From assembly GCA_015067545.1 (NCBI GenBank), contig SVMG01000012.1, positions 1 through 51,504 of the forward strand: a stretch of 51,504 nucleotides of DNA, written 5' to 3'. Below are positions 24,579-33,671 of this stretch, in pieces. The notes beneath the pieces were generated by a model, which worked only from the letters and a program-made list of their open reading frames with translations, was not told the DNA's origin and ran no database searches. A program made the translations under genes and the position numbers. Positions within the stretch are counted from its first letter, which is position 1, and the number at the start of each line of letters is the position of its first letter. The DNA is from Oscillospiraceae bacterium. Its GTDB lineage: Bacteria; Bacillota; Clostridia; Oscillospirales; Oscillospiraceae.

Positions 24579-25163
24579 ATGGAGTGGAATTTTACTTTTG
24601 TCTTTAACAGTGTCCTTTTGGGTGTCGGACTGGCTATGGATGCATTTTCCGTTGCCATGGCTAACGGCATTCGCGAGAGCAAAATGTCCTGCGGCAAAAT
24701 GTGTGGCATTGCCGGTATATTCGCGGTCTTTCAGGGTCTGATGCCTTTGATCGGCTGGATCTGCATTCATACGGTGGTGCAGTATTTTCATGCCTTTCAA
24801 GCCTGGATTCCCTGGATCGCATTGTTCCTTTTGGGCTACATCGGCGGCAAAATGCTGTATGAGGGCATCAAAAGTCAAAGCTGCCCGGTTGTTCCTGCGG
24901 TGCTCGGCTTTGGCGCACTGCTGATACAGGGCATTGCTACTTCCATCGATGCACTGTCCGTCGGCTTTACCATCGCCGGTTATCTGCTTCCCATGGCTCT
25001 TGCCTCTTCGCTGATCATTTCTGCCGTCACCTTCGCGATCTGCATGATCGGTCTGTACATCGGCAAAAAAGCCGGCAGCTGTCTGTCGGGGAAAGCCGGT
25101 ATCGTGGGCGGCGTCATTTTGATCTTCATTGGCTTGGAGATCTTTATCACAAGCTGGCTATAA
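24579..25163 (+). CDS. mntP: Manganese efflux pump MntP
   Basis: Six-helix inner-membrane exporter protecting against Mn2+ excess. The two half-repeats each carry the signature acidic motif: GLAMDAFSVAMANG (about residues 18-31) and TSIDALSVGFTIAG (about 127-140), whose aspartates are needed for transport. 194 aa is standard. GGAGG precedes the ATG by six bases. Longer in-frame extension runs into the divergent reductase gene and is rejected. Probably co-transcribed with the MATE gene 24 bp downstream. Confidence 0.94.
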   Translation: MEWNFTFVFNSVLLGVGLAMDAFSVAMANGIRESKMSCGKMCGIAGIFAVFQGLMPLIGWICIHTVVQYFHAFQAWIPWIALFLLGYIGGKMLYEGIKSQSCPVVPAVLGFGALLIQGIATSIDALSVGFTIAGYLLPMALASSLIISAVTFAICMIGLYIGKKAGSCLSGKAGIVGGVILIFIGLEIFITSWL

Positions 25164-25187
25164 TTATTCAGAGAAAGAAGGGTCTTC

Positions 25188-26570
25188 ATGTCGGGCTTTC
25201 GCTTGCATTCTGCCAAAGGCAAGCAGGATGTGGACATGACACAGGGCAATATCCTGGGCCATATCATCCAATTCGCATTTCCTCTGCTGCTGGGCAACCT
25301 CTTTCAGCAGCTTTACAATATGGTCGACACCTGGGTTTTGGGACAATTTGTTCCCGGCGCAGCTTACTCCGCAGTCGGCACAGTGACTCCGGTCTGTAAT
25401 ATGCTCATTGGCTTTTTCATGGGTCTTTCCTCCGGTGCAGGCGTGGTCATCAGCCAGTACTATGGCGCCGGGCAGCATGACAAGGTGCAGCATGCCGTAC
25501 ATACCGCCCTTTTAATGACCTTGATCCTGGGCGTTGCGTTCACCGGGATCGGTGTTTTCATGATCCCCTATGTGCTGCGGATGATGAACATGACCAGCGA
25601 TATGACCGATGCCGCCACCACCTACCTGACCATCTACTTCTCCGGCATTCTCGGACTGATGCTCTACAACATCGGCGCAGGCATCCTTCGTGCCGTGGGC
25701 GATTCCAAGCGGCCCTTCTATTTCCTGGTTGTCTGTGCTGTGCTGAATTCTGTGCTGGATCTTCTGTTTGTTCTGTTCTTCCGGATGGGTGTAGCCGGTG
25801 TTGCAGTTGCCACGATCCTGGCCCAAAGCATTTCGGCTGTTTTGGTGATCGTAACACTTCTGCGGTCCAACAGCTGCATCAAGCTCCGCTTCCGCAAGCT
25901 GAAGATCCATTGGAGTATGCTGAAAAAGATTTTTCTCGTGGGCATCCCCGCTGCGCTGCAGATGACCATAACCTCCTTCTCCAATGTATTTGTTCAAAGC
26001 TACATCATCCATTTTGGCGAGGCCTGTGCAGGCGGATGGACCACCTATTCCAAGGTGGATCAGCTGCTGTTCCTGCCTATGCAGTCCGTCTCCCTTGCTG
26101 CTACCACCTTTGTTGGGCAGAATTTGGGCAAAAATCAGCCGGAGCGCGCCCGCCGGGGTGTGAATATCTCCCTGCTGGTCGCTGCCGCATCCACATGCAT
26201 TCTAATGGTTCCGGTAATGCTCTTTGCCCCGCAGATCTCCTATTTTTTCAAGGCCGATCCCCATGTGGTGGAGTATGCCACACTGTTCCTGCGTTGGCTG
26301 ACTCCCTTCTATGTGCTGTGCTGTGTGAATCAGGTATTTGTCGGTGCGCTCCGGGGTTCCGGAAACAGCAAGGCCCCCATGATCATCACGCTGTGCTCCT
26401 TTGTGGGCTTCCGTCAGCTGTATCTGTATTTGATGGCCAACCACATCTGCAACGAGATCCTGCCGATCGCCATGTCCTATCCTGCCGGATGGCTGCTGTG
26501 CAGCGCCATTATGCTCCTATATTATAAAATGGTCCCCTTCGGCAAAAATCGACTGATCAACGATACATAG
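25188..26570 (+). CDS. MATE family multidrug/cation antiporter
   Basis: 460-residue protein with about 12 transmembrane helices in two MATE repeats. It begins VDMTQGNILGHIIQFAFPLLLGNLFQQLYNMVDTW, the standard DinF/NorM-like start with the M(T)xGxI...PLLLGN signature, and later shows the GGWTTYSKVDQLLFLPMQS segment. It exports cationic compounds using Na+ or H+ gradients; the substrate is unknown. Follows mntP closely and is ended by a bidirectional terminator shared with spmB. Confidence 0.93.
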   Translation: MSGFRLHSAKGKQDVDMTQGNILGHIIQFAFPLLLGNLFQQLYNMVDTWVLGQFVPGAAYSAVGTVTPVCNMLIGFFMGLSSGAGVVISQYYGAGQHDKVQHAVHTALLMTLILGVAFTGIGVFMIPYVLRMMNMTSDMTDAATTYLTIYFSGILGLMLYNIGAGILRAVGDSKRPFYFLVVCAVLNSVLDLLFVLFFRMGVAGVAVATILAQSISAVLVIVTLLRSNSCIKLRFRKLKIHWSMLKKIFLVGIPAALQMTITSFSNVFVQSYIIHFGEACAGGWTTYSKVDQLLFLPMQSVSLAATTFVGQNLGKNQPERARRGVNISLLVAAASTCILMVPVMLFAPQISYFFKADPHVVEYATLFLRWLTPFYVLCCVNQVFVGALRGSGNSKAPMIITLCSFVGFRQLYLYLMANHICNEILPIAMSYPAGWLLCSAIMLLYYKMVPFGKNRLINDT

Positions 26571-26571
26571 C

Positions 26572-26602
26572 AAAAATCTGCCGCTGAACGCGGCAGATTT
26601 TT
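26572..26602. terminator. Bidirectional terminator between MATE gene and spmB
   Basis: AAAAATCTGCCGC and GCGGCAGATTTTT pair around TGAAC, giving T-runs on both strands between convergent genes. Confidence 0.9.
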
Positions 26603-27114
26603 TATGCCCAAAACAGGCGCACCGTAAGCGACGCCATAAAGAAGCCTGCAAAATCTGCAAAAAGAGCCGCAGGAACAGTGTAGCGAGTCTTTTTGATCCC
26701 CGCCGCACCGAAATAGACACTGATAGTATAAAAAGTAGTCTCCGTAGATCCCAGCATCACCGCAACGGTACGGCCAATGAGAGAATCCGGCCCATATTGC
26801 CCCATCAGCTCCGCACCAACAGCCAATGCCGCACTGCCACTTAGGGGTCGAATCAGTACAAGCAGAGCCGTCTCCGGTGGGATCCCGAAAAAGGAGAATA
26901 CAGGCGCAAGAAAACCGCTGAACAGCTCCACTGCACCGGATGCGCGAAGCATTGACACTGCCGTCAGCAGCAGCACCAATGCCGGTACGATGGAAGAAAG
27001 CAGTTTCAGGCCATCCCCTGCCCCATCCAAAAGCAGATCGTAGGCGTTCTCCTTTTTGTGCAGAGCAAGAAGCGCTGTCAGCAACAGCAGGACCGGTACA
27101 ACATAGTCAGTCAT
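26602..27114 (-). CDS. spmB: Spore maturation protein B
   Basis: Polytopic membrane protein (170 aa) required with SpmA for normal spore-core dehydration in Bacillus; belongs to the nucleoside-recognition/Gate domain family. Conserved parts include DGLKLLSSIVPALVLLLTAV, IRPLSGSAALAVGAELM and SLIGRTVAVMLGSTETTFYT. Start overlaps the spmA end by eight bases, so the pair is translationally coupled. The precise transport substrate is not known. Confidence 0.95.
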   Translation of the reverse strand: MTDYVVPVLLLLTALLALHKKENAYDLLLDGAGDGLKLLSSIVPALVLLLTAVSMLRASGAVELFSGFLAPVFSFFGIPPETALLVLIRPLSGSAALAVGAELMGQYGPDSLIGRTVAVMLGSTETTFYTISVYFGAAGIKKTRYTVPAALFADFAGFFMASLTVRLFWA

Positions 27115-27685
27115 GACGCTTCACTACCCCCATGATCCACGCGGCTGTCAAGCCCAGTACTGCCGAACATAGACTGGTCACCCATACCGCTGGCAGGATA
27201 TCAAAGGGTGCCGCCGCCCCCAAGCCTGCTCTGACCGCCGCCACGTTTGCCGGTATCAGCTGAATGGAGGCCGTATTGAGCACGATCAACCTGCAAAGCT
27301 CATCCGTTGCAATACCCGGCCGTTTGGGATCTTTCAGCCGCTTTGCCGCCTGAATGCCCATGGGCGTAGCCGCGTTTCCGAGGCCTAAGATATTGGCGCA
27401 AATATTTGCGCTGAGATAGTGCCGGACAGTCTCATCTGTTTGTGTGCTGGGAAATATTCGGCGCAGCACCGGCGACAACAATTTGGACAGCCCCCGGGTC
27501 AAGCCCACACGCTCCATCAGTTTCCCCACTCCCGTCCACAGGCAAATAGAACCGGCAATGGAAAAAGCCAAGGATATCCCGGCCTGAGCGCCTTGAACAA
27601 CGGCCCCCGCCAGTGCGCTGCCTCTGTCCAACACCCCTGCGCAAACCAGAGAAATTGCCAGTATCAGCGTCCAAATCCAGCTCAT
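27107..27685 (-). CDS. spmA: Spore maturation protein A
   Basis: Partner of SpmB: a membrane protein of the same Gate-domain family. Typical sequences are GLTRGLSKLLSPVLRRIFPS, ANICANILGLGNAATPMGI (diagnostic of SpmA) and CRLIVLNTASIQLIPANVAA. The start is ambiguous: GAGGTGAT lies about ten bases before the ATG used here (MSWIW); ATG and GTG codons two to four codons earlier are possible. Expressed in sporulation in Bacillus; no clear sporulation promoter was identified here. Confidence 0.94.
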   Translation of the reverse strand: MSWIWTLILAISLVCAGVLDRGSALAGAVVQGAQAGISLAFSIAGSICLWTGVGKLMERVGLTRGLSKLLSPVLRRIFPSTQTDETVRHYLSANICANILGLGNAATPMGIQAAKRLKDPKRPGIATDELCRLIVLNTASIQLIPANVAAVRAGLGAAAPFDILPAVWVTSLCSAVLGLTAAWIMGVVKRHD

Positions 27686-27778
27686 GACCACGTACATCAC
27701 CTCAAAGCACCATATGTGGAAATTGCACAAATATTACCGCCTGAAATCATCCGTTTTAGACAAATTACGAATTATCTG

Positions 27779-27807
27779 TTGACAAGGCAAAAATGCGGAT
27801 ATATAAT
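27779..27807 (+). promoter_or_regulatory. Promoter of the AbrB-family gene
   Basis: TTGACA, 17-bp spacer, TATAAT: perfect sigma-A consensus, about 70 bp upstream of the start. Confidence 0.87.
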
Positions 27808-27876
27808 ACAAATAATTCGGCAATATGCCGTAATTTTCTATAAAAAGCACACAAAATGGAAGGATTTGGATAGAAT

Positions 27877-28119
27877 ATGAAATCAACGGGAATCATTCGA
27901 AAAGTGGATGAGCTAGGCAGAATCGTTCTCCCCATCGAACTGAGAAGAACACTGGATATCGCGGAGCACGATGAGATGGAGATCTTCATTGAGAATGACC
28001 GCGTTATCCTGCAGAAGTATGAACATAGCTGTGTGTTCTGCTCCTCGTCCCAGAACCTGGTGCAGTATAAGGGTAAATACGTTTGCAACAAATGCATCTA
28101 TAATTTTCACCGCGTCTAA
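27877..28119 (+). CDS. AbrB/SpoVT-type transition-state regulator with zinc hook
   Basis: 80-residue DNA-binding protein. Residues 1-48 are the swapped-hairpin AbrB domain (MKSTGIIRKVDELGRIVLPIE, RRTLDI, EMEIFIENDRVILQKY), closest to AbrB/SpoVT/Abh N-termini. The C-terminus replaces the usual dimerisation region with two CxxC pairs (CVFCSS and CNKC), probably binding zinc. Such AbrB versions are common in Clostridia; the regulon is unknown. A weak GGAAGGA site lies about 12 bases before the ATG. Single-gene unit with its own promoter and terminator. Confidence 0.92.
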   Translation: MKSTGIIRKVDELGRIVLPIELRRTLDIAEHDEMEIFIENDRVILQKYEHSCVFCSSSQNLVQYKGKYVCNKCIYNFHRV

Positions 28120-28130
28120 ATCATATTGAG

Positions 28131-28157
28131 GCCTGCTGCGCTGCGGCAGGCTTTTTT
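28131..28157 (+). terminator. Terminator of the AbrB-family gene
   Basis: GCCTGCTGC and GCGGCAGGC pair (one mismatch) around GCT, followed by six Ts. Confidence 0.85.
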
Positions 28158-28166
28158 GTATGCTAC

Positions 28167-28195
28167 TTCCATTTCTGTGGATTTTGTGGTATACT
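28167..28195 (+). promoter_or_regulatory. Probable promoter of the glycosyltransferase pair
   Basis: TTCCAT, 17-bp spacer, TATACT. The -35 is poor, the -10 good, and the distance to the start is suitable. Confidence 0.5.
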
Positions 28196-28224
28196 AAGCA
28201 AAGTTCACCAAAAGGAGAATGCTT

Positions 28225-29184
28225 ATGCTTCCCGTACTTTACATTGTTGTACCCTGCTATAACGAAGAGCAGGTGCTGCCCATCACTTCCCAGCTTTTTT
28301 TACAGAAGCTGCGCTCCCTGGAGCGTGCCTGGAAGATCAGCCCGGAAAGTCGTGTGCTCTTTGTGGATGATGGCTCAAAGGACAATACCTGGCAGATCCT
28401 CTGTGATCTTGCACGGCAGGATCGGCATTTCAAGGGCATCCGGCAGAGCCGCAACCGCGGCCACCAAAACGCGGTTTTGGCCGGACTGATGGAGGCAAAG
28501 GAATCATGTGATATCACCATATCCATAGACTGTGACGGACAGGATGACCTGGATGCCATGGATGCCATGGTGGATGCCTATCTTGATGGCTGCGAGATCG
28601 TCTACGGTGTGCGCAGCAAACGGGATACGGACACCTTCTTTAAGCGCTTCACTGCTGAAGGCTATTACAAGTTTCTCCGTCTCATGGGCGTGGATGCCGT
28701 TTATAACCACGCAGATTACCGTTTGGTCTCCAGCAGGGTACTGAAGGAATTTGCCAATTTCAAAGAGGTCAATCTCTTCCTGCGGGGCATGTTCCCTCTT
28801 GTTGGCTTCAAGAGCACCAGTGTATACTATGAGCGCCGGGAGCGTATGGCCGGAAAAAGCCATTACCCCTTGCGGAAAATGCTCTCCCTGGCCTTTGAGG
28901 GTATTACCAGCCTCAGTGTCAAGCCCCTGCACATCATTACCGGCCTTGGCTGCATCATTGCAGCGCTCAGTTTTATCGGCGTGATCTGGTCAGTGATCGT
29001 TGCTTTGACCGGAAACTCCGTACCCGGCTGGGCCAGTATGACCTGCATCATCTGTCTGCTTGGCGGCGTGCAGCTGACCTGCCTGGGCGTTTTGGGCGAA
29101 TACATCGGCAAGATCTACATGGAGGTCAAGGGCAGACCCCGATATATCATCAGCCAGCGCACCAAGGAATGGGAGGAGATCTGA
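28225..29184 (+). CDS. GtrB/DPM1-like polyprenyl-phosphate glycosyltransferase
   Basis: Family 2 glycosyltransferase that likely transfers a sugar from a nucleotide donor to undecaprenyl phosphate. The GT-A domain has YIVVPCYNEEQVL, FVDDGSKDNTW, SRNRGHQNAVLAG and the metal-binding SIDCDGQDD. Two C-terminal membrane helices (about 235-262 and 270-300, ending GVLGEYIGKIYMEVKGRP) match the GtrB architecture. 319 aa. The second of two nearby ATGs is chosen since it sits eight bases behind AAAGGAG. The downstream membrane protein probably uses its lipid-linked sugar. Confidence 0.92.
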   Translation: MLPVLYIVVPCYNEEQVLPITSQLFLQKLRSLERAWKISPESRVLFVDDGSKDNTWQILCDLARQDRHFKGIRQSRNRGHQNAVLAGLMEAKESCDITISIDCDGQDDLDAMDAMVDAYLDGCEIVYGVRSKRDTDTFFKRFTAEGYYKFLRLMGVDAVYNHADYRLVSSRVLKEFANFKEVNLFLRGMFPLVGFKSTSVYYERRERMAGKSHYPLRKMLSLAFEGITSLSVKPLHIITGLGCIIAALSFIGVIWSVIVALTGNSVPGWASMTCIICLLGGVQLTCLGVLGEYIGKIYMEVKGRPRYIISQRTKEWEEI

Positions 29185-30690
29185 TTGAAGAAGAATCGAA
29201 TCCTGCTTCTGTGGTCCATGCTGCTGGGCGTGCTCTTCATCGGACTTGCGTCCAAAAGCTCACCGCTTTATCCGATGAATGACTGGGTGGATGTGAACTG
29301 CTTTTTTACCGTGGGACGCGGAATTCTGGACGGTCTTGTGCCCTACCGGGATCTGTATGAGCAGAAGGGGCCTGTGCTGTACTTTATATACGCAATCATC
29401 GCCCTGTTCTCAAGAGATAGCTTCTTCGGTGTTTATCTGTTGGAAGCGGTCACCTTCGGCCTGTTTCTGTACTTCTCCGGTAAACTGGCACAGCTGTATT
29501 TGGGAGCATCCCGGGCCGTATACTTTCTGATTGCCGTTCTGGCGGCCGCAGTGGTCACCTCCTGGTCTTTTACCCATGGTGGAAGCGTGGAGCAGAATAC
29601 GCTTTTTATCCTGGTATACGGCATGTACAGCGTCCTGAGGGCCCTTCGTGAGAAACGAGCCCTTACATTCCGCGAGGCGTTCTGCAACGGCATCTTTGCA
29701 GGCATCATCCTGTGGGTCAAATATACCACACTGGGCTTTTATCTCGGCCTGGCGCTCTTTGTCCTCATTTGGTATCTGACAGACACGCAGCTGCGCAGCA
29801 AGCTGCTTTTGACCATTGGCCAGTTCCTGCTGGGTGTTGTCGCTGTCAGTGCAGTGGTATTTGCTTACTTTGCCATTCACGGGGCAGTGGGTGATCTGCT
29901 TACCGTCTATTTCTATAACAACATTGTCCTTTACCCCGGAAAAATCGAAGGCTCCCGTCTGGAATCCATTTGGAATTGCCTGCAGGGCGCTATCAAGTAC
30001 AACACCAACTACGGCTGGCTGATCTGGTCCGGATCCCTTTTCCTGCTGCTGAAACGCGACCGGCAATGGAAGGCTGGGCTGATGGTGCTGCTGTGCTTTA
30101 TCGGCTTGACCATCGGCACATATTGGGGCGGCAAGCCCTGGGATTACTACGGTCTTGTCTTTGCCGCATTCTGCATTTTCGGTCTGATCGTTTGGACAGA
30201 ATTTCTGCACAGCACCAAGCTGTTTGAGCTATGGCACAAGTATATGCCCAAACACATTGTGTCCGTAGTTCTGGCAATGACGCTGCTGATGTCCGTGTTG
30301 CTAACCGGTACACTGGATAATAATCAAAATCTATATCTGACACGGTACAGCAAGGACGATACCGTTCATTACCGCTTTGCCAAGACCATTCAGACGGTGG
30401 ACGATGCTACACTGCTCAATTATGGCTTTCTGGACGGTGGCTTCTACTTTGCTTCCGGTGCAGCACCTGCCTGCCGATATTTCTGTTATTTCAACATCAA
30501 TCCGCCGGAAATGTGGGAAGAGCAAAATGCCTGCATTCAGAACGGAGAGGCCGACTTCATCGTGACCCGGTATTACAAGCTGGAGCAATATGGCTTGGAT
30601 ACTTCGCATTACCGGCTTGTGGATGAAGCCAGTCATCCCTATGACAAGAGCTACACTTACACCTACTACCTGTATCAACGAATCTCCTGA
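29185..30690 (+). CDS. Polytopic membrane glycosyltransferase-like protein
   Basis: 501 residues with about ten hydrophobic helices and a soluble C-terminal portion of about 100 residues. Features such as NDWVDVNCFFTVGRGILDG and VPYRDLYEQKGPVLYFIYAI are typical of GT-C (GT39-like) bacterial proteins, which use lipid-linked sugars to decorate wall polymers or proteins on the outer face. The acidic NDWVD in the first loop fits a catalytic aspartate. TTG start directly after the GtrB-like stop, behind GGGAGGAG; the two genes are coupled. Acceptor unknown. Confidence 0.8.
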   Translation: MKKNRILLLWSMLLGVLFIGLASKSSPLYPMNDWVDVNCFFTVGRGILDGLVPYRDLYEQKGPVLYFIYAIIALFSRDSFFGVYLLEAVTFGLFLYFSGKLAQLYLGASRAVYFLIAVLAAAVVTSWSFTHGGSVEQNTLFILVYGMYSVLRALREKRALTFREAFCNGIFAGIILWVKYTTLGFYLGLALFVLIWYLTDTQLRSKLLLTIGQFLLGVVAVSAVVFAYFAIHGAVGDLLTVYFYNNIVLYPGKIEGSRLESIWNCLQGAIKYNTNYGWLIWSGSLFLLLKRDRQWKAGLMVLLCFIGLTIGTYWGGKPWDYYGLVFAAFCIFGLIVWTEFLHSTKLFELWHKYMPKHIVSVVLAMTLLMSVLLTGTLDNNQNLYLTRYSKDDTVHYRFAKTIQTVDDATLLNYGFLDGGFYFASGAAPACRYFCYFNINPPEMWEEQNACIQNGEADFIVTRYYKLEQYGLDTSHYRLVDEASHPYDKSYTYTYYLYQRIS

Positions 30691-30696
30691 ATGACG

Positions 30697-30738
30697 CGTG
30701 CTGTTGCAAACAAAAGTTCTGCAACAGCACGATTTTTT
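30697..30738 (+). terminator. Terminator of the glycosyltransferase pair
   Basis: CGTGCTGTTGCA and TGCAACAGCACG pair around an 11-base loop, then ATTTTTTG. Confidence 0.9.
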
Positions 30739-30750
30739 GTGAAATCGCTC

Positions 30751-30779
30751 TTGTAGAGAGTGCCGGTATGTGGTATAAT
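30751..30779 (+). promoter_or_regulatory. Promoter of uvrA
   Basis: TTGTAG, 17-bp spacer, TATAAT. No LexA-type CGAAC-N4-GTTCG site is visible around it. Confidence 0.75.
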
Positions 30780-30810
30780 ATAGGGCAACAAATTATTGGA
30801 GGAGCAGGAC

Positions 30811-33636
30811 ATGAACGACAAGATCATCATCCAAGGTGCTCGTGAAAACAACTTAAAAAATGTCAGCCTGACCATTCCACGGGACAAGCTGATCGTGTTT
30901 ACCGGTCTGTCCGGCTCCGGTAAGTCCTCTTTGGCCTTTGACACCATTTATGCAGAGGGCCAACGGCGGTATGTAGAGAGTCTGAGCAGTTATGCCCGGC
31001 AGTTTTTGGGGCAGATGGACAAGCCGGATGTGGACAGCATCGACGGTCTCTCCCCTGCCATTTCCATTGACCAGAAGACCACTTCCAAAAATCCCCGCTC
31101 CACAGTGGGCACGGTAACGGAAATTTATGACTATCTGCGTCTTCTATGGGCACGGGTAGGTATTCCCCATTGCCCCAAATGCGGCAAAGAGATCGCACGG
31201 CAGACTATCGATCAGATCGTTGACCGGGTAGAAGCCCTGGGTGAAGGCACGCGATTTATCATTCTCTCCCCCGTGATCCGGGGCAAAAAGGGTGAGCATC
31301 AAAAGGTATTTGAGGATGCCCGCAAGGGCGGCTTTGCCCGTGTCCGGGTGGACGGAATCCTCTATGATCTGACAGAGGAGATCCTCTGCGAAAAAAACAA
31401 AAAGCATAACATTGAGCTGGTGGTGGATCGGCTTGTTCTAAAAGAGGGCCTGCGCCGCCGACTGACAGATTCCATCGAAACCGCCTGCTCTCATTCAGGC
31501 GGACTGGTGATCATTCAGCTGCCGGATACCAAGGAAGAGCTGAGCTTCTCCCAAAACTACGCCTGCGAGGACTGCGGCATCAGTCTGACGGAATTAGAGC
31601 CCCGGATGTTCTCCTTTAACAATCCCTCCGGCGCTTGTCCGCACTGTACCGGCTTGGGCTTCCAGTTGGTGGCAGATCCCGATCTTGTGATCCCGGACAA
31701 GAGCAAGACTCTACTGGATGGTGCGATCCAGGTCTCAGGCTGGCAAAACGCCCGGACGGACAGCATTTTCCGAATGTATTTTGAGGCTCTGGCACAGAAA
31801 TATCACTTTTCTCTCAATGTTCCTGTTTCCGAACTGCCCCAAAAGGCGTTGGATGTCGTTCTCTACGGCACAGGCGAAGAGAAGCTGCGCATGACCTACA
31901 ATCGGGGCAATGGCATGGGCGTGCTGGAACAGCCCTTTGAGGGCATCATGAATAACATCTCCCGGCGCTTCCGGGAGACCCAGTCCGATGCCGCACGTAA
32001 GGAACTGGAGGAATGCATGTCCTCCGCCCCCTGTCCCCATTGCCATGGCGAACGCCTTTCCGACATTGCCCGGGCGGTGACTGTCGACGGCATGGGCATC
32101 ATGGAATTCTGTGAGCTGAGCATCGAAAAGGAATTGGCCTTCATGCAGAACCTCCGCTTAGAGGGCAATATGGCCATCGTGGCTGAGCAGATCGTCCGGG
32201 AAATCATCTCCCGTCTGCAGTTTTTGTCAGATGTGGGTCTAAGCTATCTGACCCTCTCCCGTTCATCCGGAACGCTCTCCGGCGGTGAAAGTCAGCGAAT
32301 TCGTTTGGCAACTCAGATCGGTTCTTCCCTCATGGGCGTGCTGTATATTTTGGACGAGCCGTCCATCGGCCTGCATCAGCGTGACAATGACAAGCTGTTG
32401 GCTACTCTGAAGCACCTGCGGGATATCGGCAACACCTTGATCGTTGTGGAGCATGATGAAGACACCATGCGTGCTGCGGACTATATCGTGGATGTGGGTC
32501 CAGGTGCCGGCAGTCACGGCGGCGAGATCGTTGCTGCTGGCTCTTTGGAGGATATCGTCCGTAATCCTGCATCCATCACCGGCCAGTATCTGTCCGGCGT
32601 GAAGAAGATCCCTGTTCCCAGCACCCGCCGGGCCGGTAACGGCAACAAGCTGGCGGTACGCGGTGCAACAGAAAATAATCTGAAAGATGTGGATGTGGAA
32701 ATTCCCTTGGGAACGCTCACCTGCGTCACCGGTGTCTCCGGTTCGGGCAAGTCCAGTCTGGTGACAGAGGTGCTGAACAAGCATCTATTGGGCAAGCTCA
32801 ACCATGCCCGCACCCGTCCCGGCGCTTGCCGCTGCGTGGAAGGCATGGAACATTTGGACAAGGTCATTGACATTGACCAAAGTCCCATCGGACGCACACC
32901 GCGCTCCAATCCTGCCACCTATACCGGGCTGTTCAACGACATCCGTGACCTGTACGCATCCACCAATGATGCAAAGGTGTGCGGCTACGGCCCAGGCCGT
33001 TTTTCCTTTAATGTGAAGGGTGGCCGGTGCGAGGCCTGCTGTGGCGACGGCCTTGTGAAGATTGAAATGCACTTCCTTGCAGATGTTTATGTGCCCTGCG
33101 AGGTCTGTAAGGGCGCCCGGTATAACCGGGAGACTCTGGAAGTGCTATACAAGGGCAAAAATATATCCCAGGTGCTGGACATGACTGCGGAAGAAGCGGT
33201 GGATTTCTTTGAAAATCTGCCCAAAATCCGCAGAAAAGCCCAAACCCTGGTGGAAGTGGGTCTGGGATATGTGAAGCTGGGTCAGTCCAGTACCACCCTC
33301 TCCGGCGGCGAAGCACAGCGCGTGAAGCTGGCAACGGAGTTGGCGCGCAGCTCCACCGGCAAGACCATTTATGTCCTGGACGAGCCCACCACGGGCCTGC
33401 ACGCCGCAGATGTGCACAAGCTGCTGGATGTTCTGCAAACCCTGGTGGATGCAGGCAATACTGCTTTGGTCATTGAACACAACCTGGATGTGATCAAATC
33501 CGCAGACTATATCATTGACCTGGGCCCTGAGGGCGGCGATGGCGGCGGCAGTGTGGTTGCCTGCGGCACGCCGGAAGAGGTTGCTGCCGTTGATGGCAGC
33601 TACACCGGACAGTATCTGAAGGAGTACCTGAAATAA
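30811..33636 (+). CDS. uvrA: Excinuclease ABC subunit A
   Basis: Damage-recognition ATPase of nucleotide excision repair, 941 residues (family about 940-960). It has two ABC modules: Walker [11 protein letters not shown] (about 31-40) and [10 protein letters not shown] in the second half, signature [14 protein letters not shown] and [14 protein letters not shown], and two Walker [11 protein letters not shown] / [10 protein letters not shown]. Zinc modules CPKCG..., CEDCG...CPHC and CEACCGDG...CEVCKGAR are present. The start MNDKIII follows GGAGGAG. Transcribed alone here; uvrB is 2 kb away on the same strand behind other genes. Confidence 0.98.
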   Translation: MNDKIIIQGARENNLKNVSLTIPRDKLIVFTGLSGSGKSSLAFDTIYAEGQRRYVESLSSYARQFLGQMDKPDVDSIDGLSPAISIDQKTTSKNPRSTVGTVTEIYDYLRLLWARVGIPHCPKCGKEIARQTIDQIVDRVEALGEGTRFIILSPVIRGKKGEHQKVFEDARKGGFARVRVDGILYDLTEEILCEKNKKHNIELVVDRLVLKEGLRRRLTDSIETACSHSGGLVIIQLPDTKEELSFSQNYACEDCGISLTELEPRMFSFNNPSGACPHCTGLGFQLVADPDLVIPDKSKTLLDGAIQVSGWQNARTDSIFRMYFEALAQKYHFSLNVPVSELPQKALDVVLYGTGEEKLRMTYNRGNGMGVLEQPFEGIMNNISRRFRETQSDAARKELEECMSSAPCPHCHGERLSDIARAVTVDGMGIMEFCELSIEKELAFMQNLRLEGNMAIVAEQIVREIISRLQFLSDVGLSYLTLSRSSGTLSGGESQRIRLATQIGSSLMGVLYILDEPSIGLHQRDNDKLLATLKHLRDIGNTLIVVEHDEDTMRAADYIVDVGPGAGSHGGEIVAAGSLEDIVRNPASITGQYLSGVKKIPVPSTRRAGNGNKLAVRGATENNLKDVDVEIPLGTLTCVTGVSGSGKSSLVTEVLNKHLLGKLNHARTRPGACRCVEGMEHLDKVIDIDQSPIGRTPRSNPATYTGLFNDIRDLYASTNDAKVCGYGPGRFSFNVKGGRCEACCGDGLVKIEMHFLADVYVPCEVCKGARYNRETLEVLYKGKNISQVLDMTAEEAVDFFENLPKIRRKAQTLVEVGLGYVKLGQSSTTLSGGEAQRVKLATELARSSTGKTIYVLDEPTTGLHAADVHKLLDVLQTLVDAGNTALVIEHNLDVIKSADYIIDLGPEGGDGGGSVVACGTPEEVAAVDGSYTGQYLKEYLK

Positions 33637-33638
33637 AA

Positions 33639-33664
33639 ATCTGACCTGCGAAAGCAGGTCAGAT
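33639..33664 (-). terminator. Terminator of the histidine kinase-like gene
   Basis: ATCTGACCTGC and GCAGGTCAGAT pair around a GAAA/TTTC loop; the T-run is on the minus strand, so it mainly serves the minus-strand gene, though it may also stop uvrA. Confidence 0.8.
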
Positions 33665-33671
33665 CTCGAAA

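Noticed and set aside
30690..30810. LexA/SOS box controlling uvrA (and 34760-34897 for radC-uvrB)
   Set aside because: No CGAAC-N4-GTTCG-like palindrome was found in either intergenic region.
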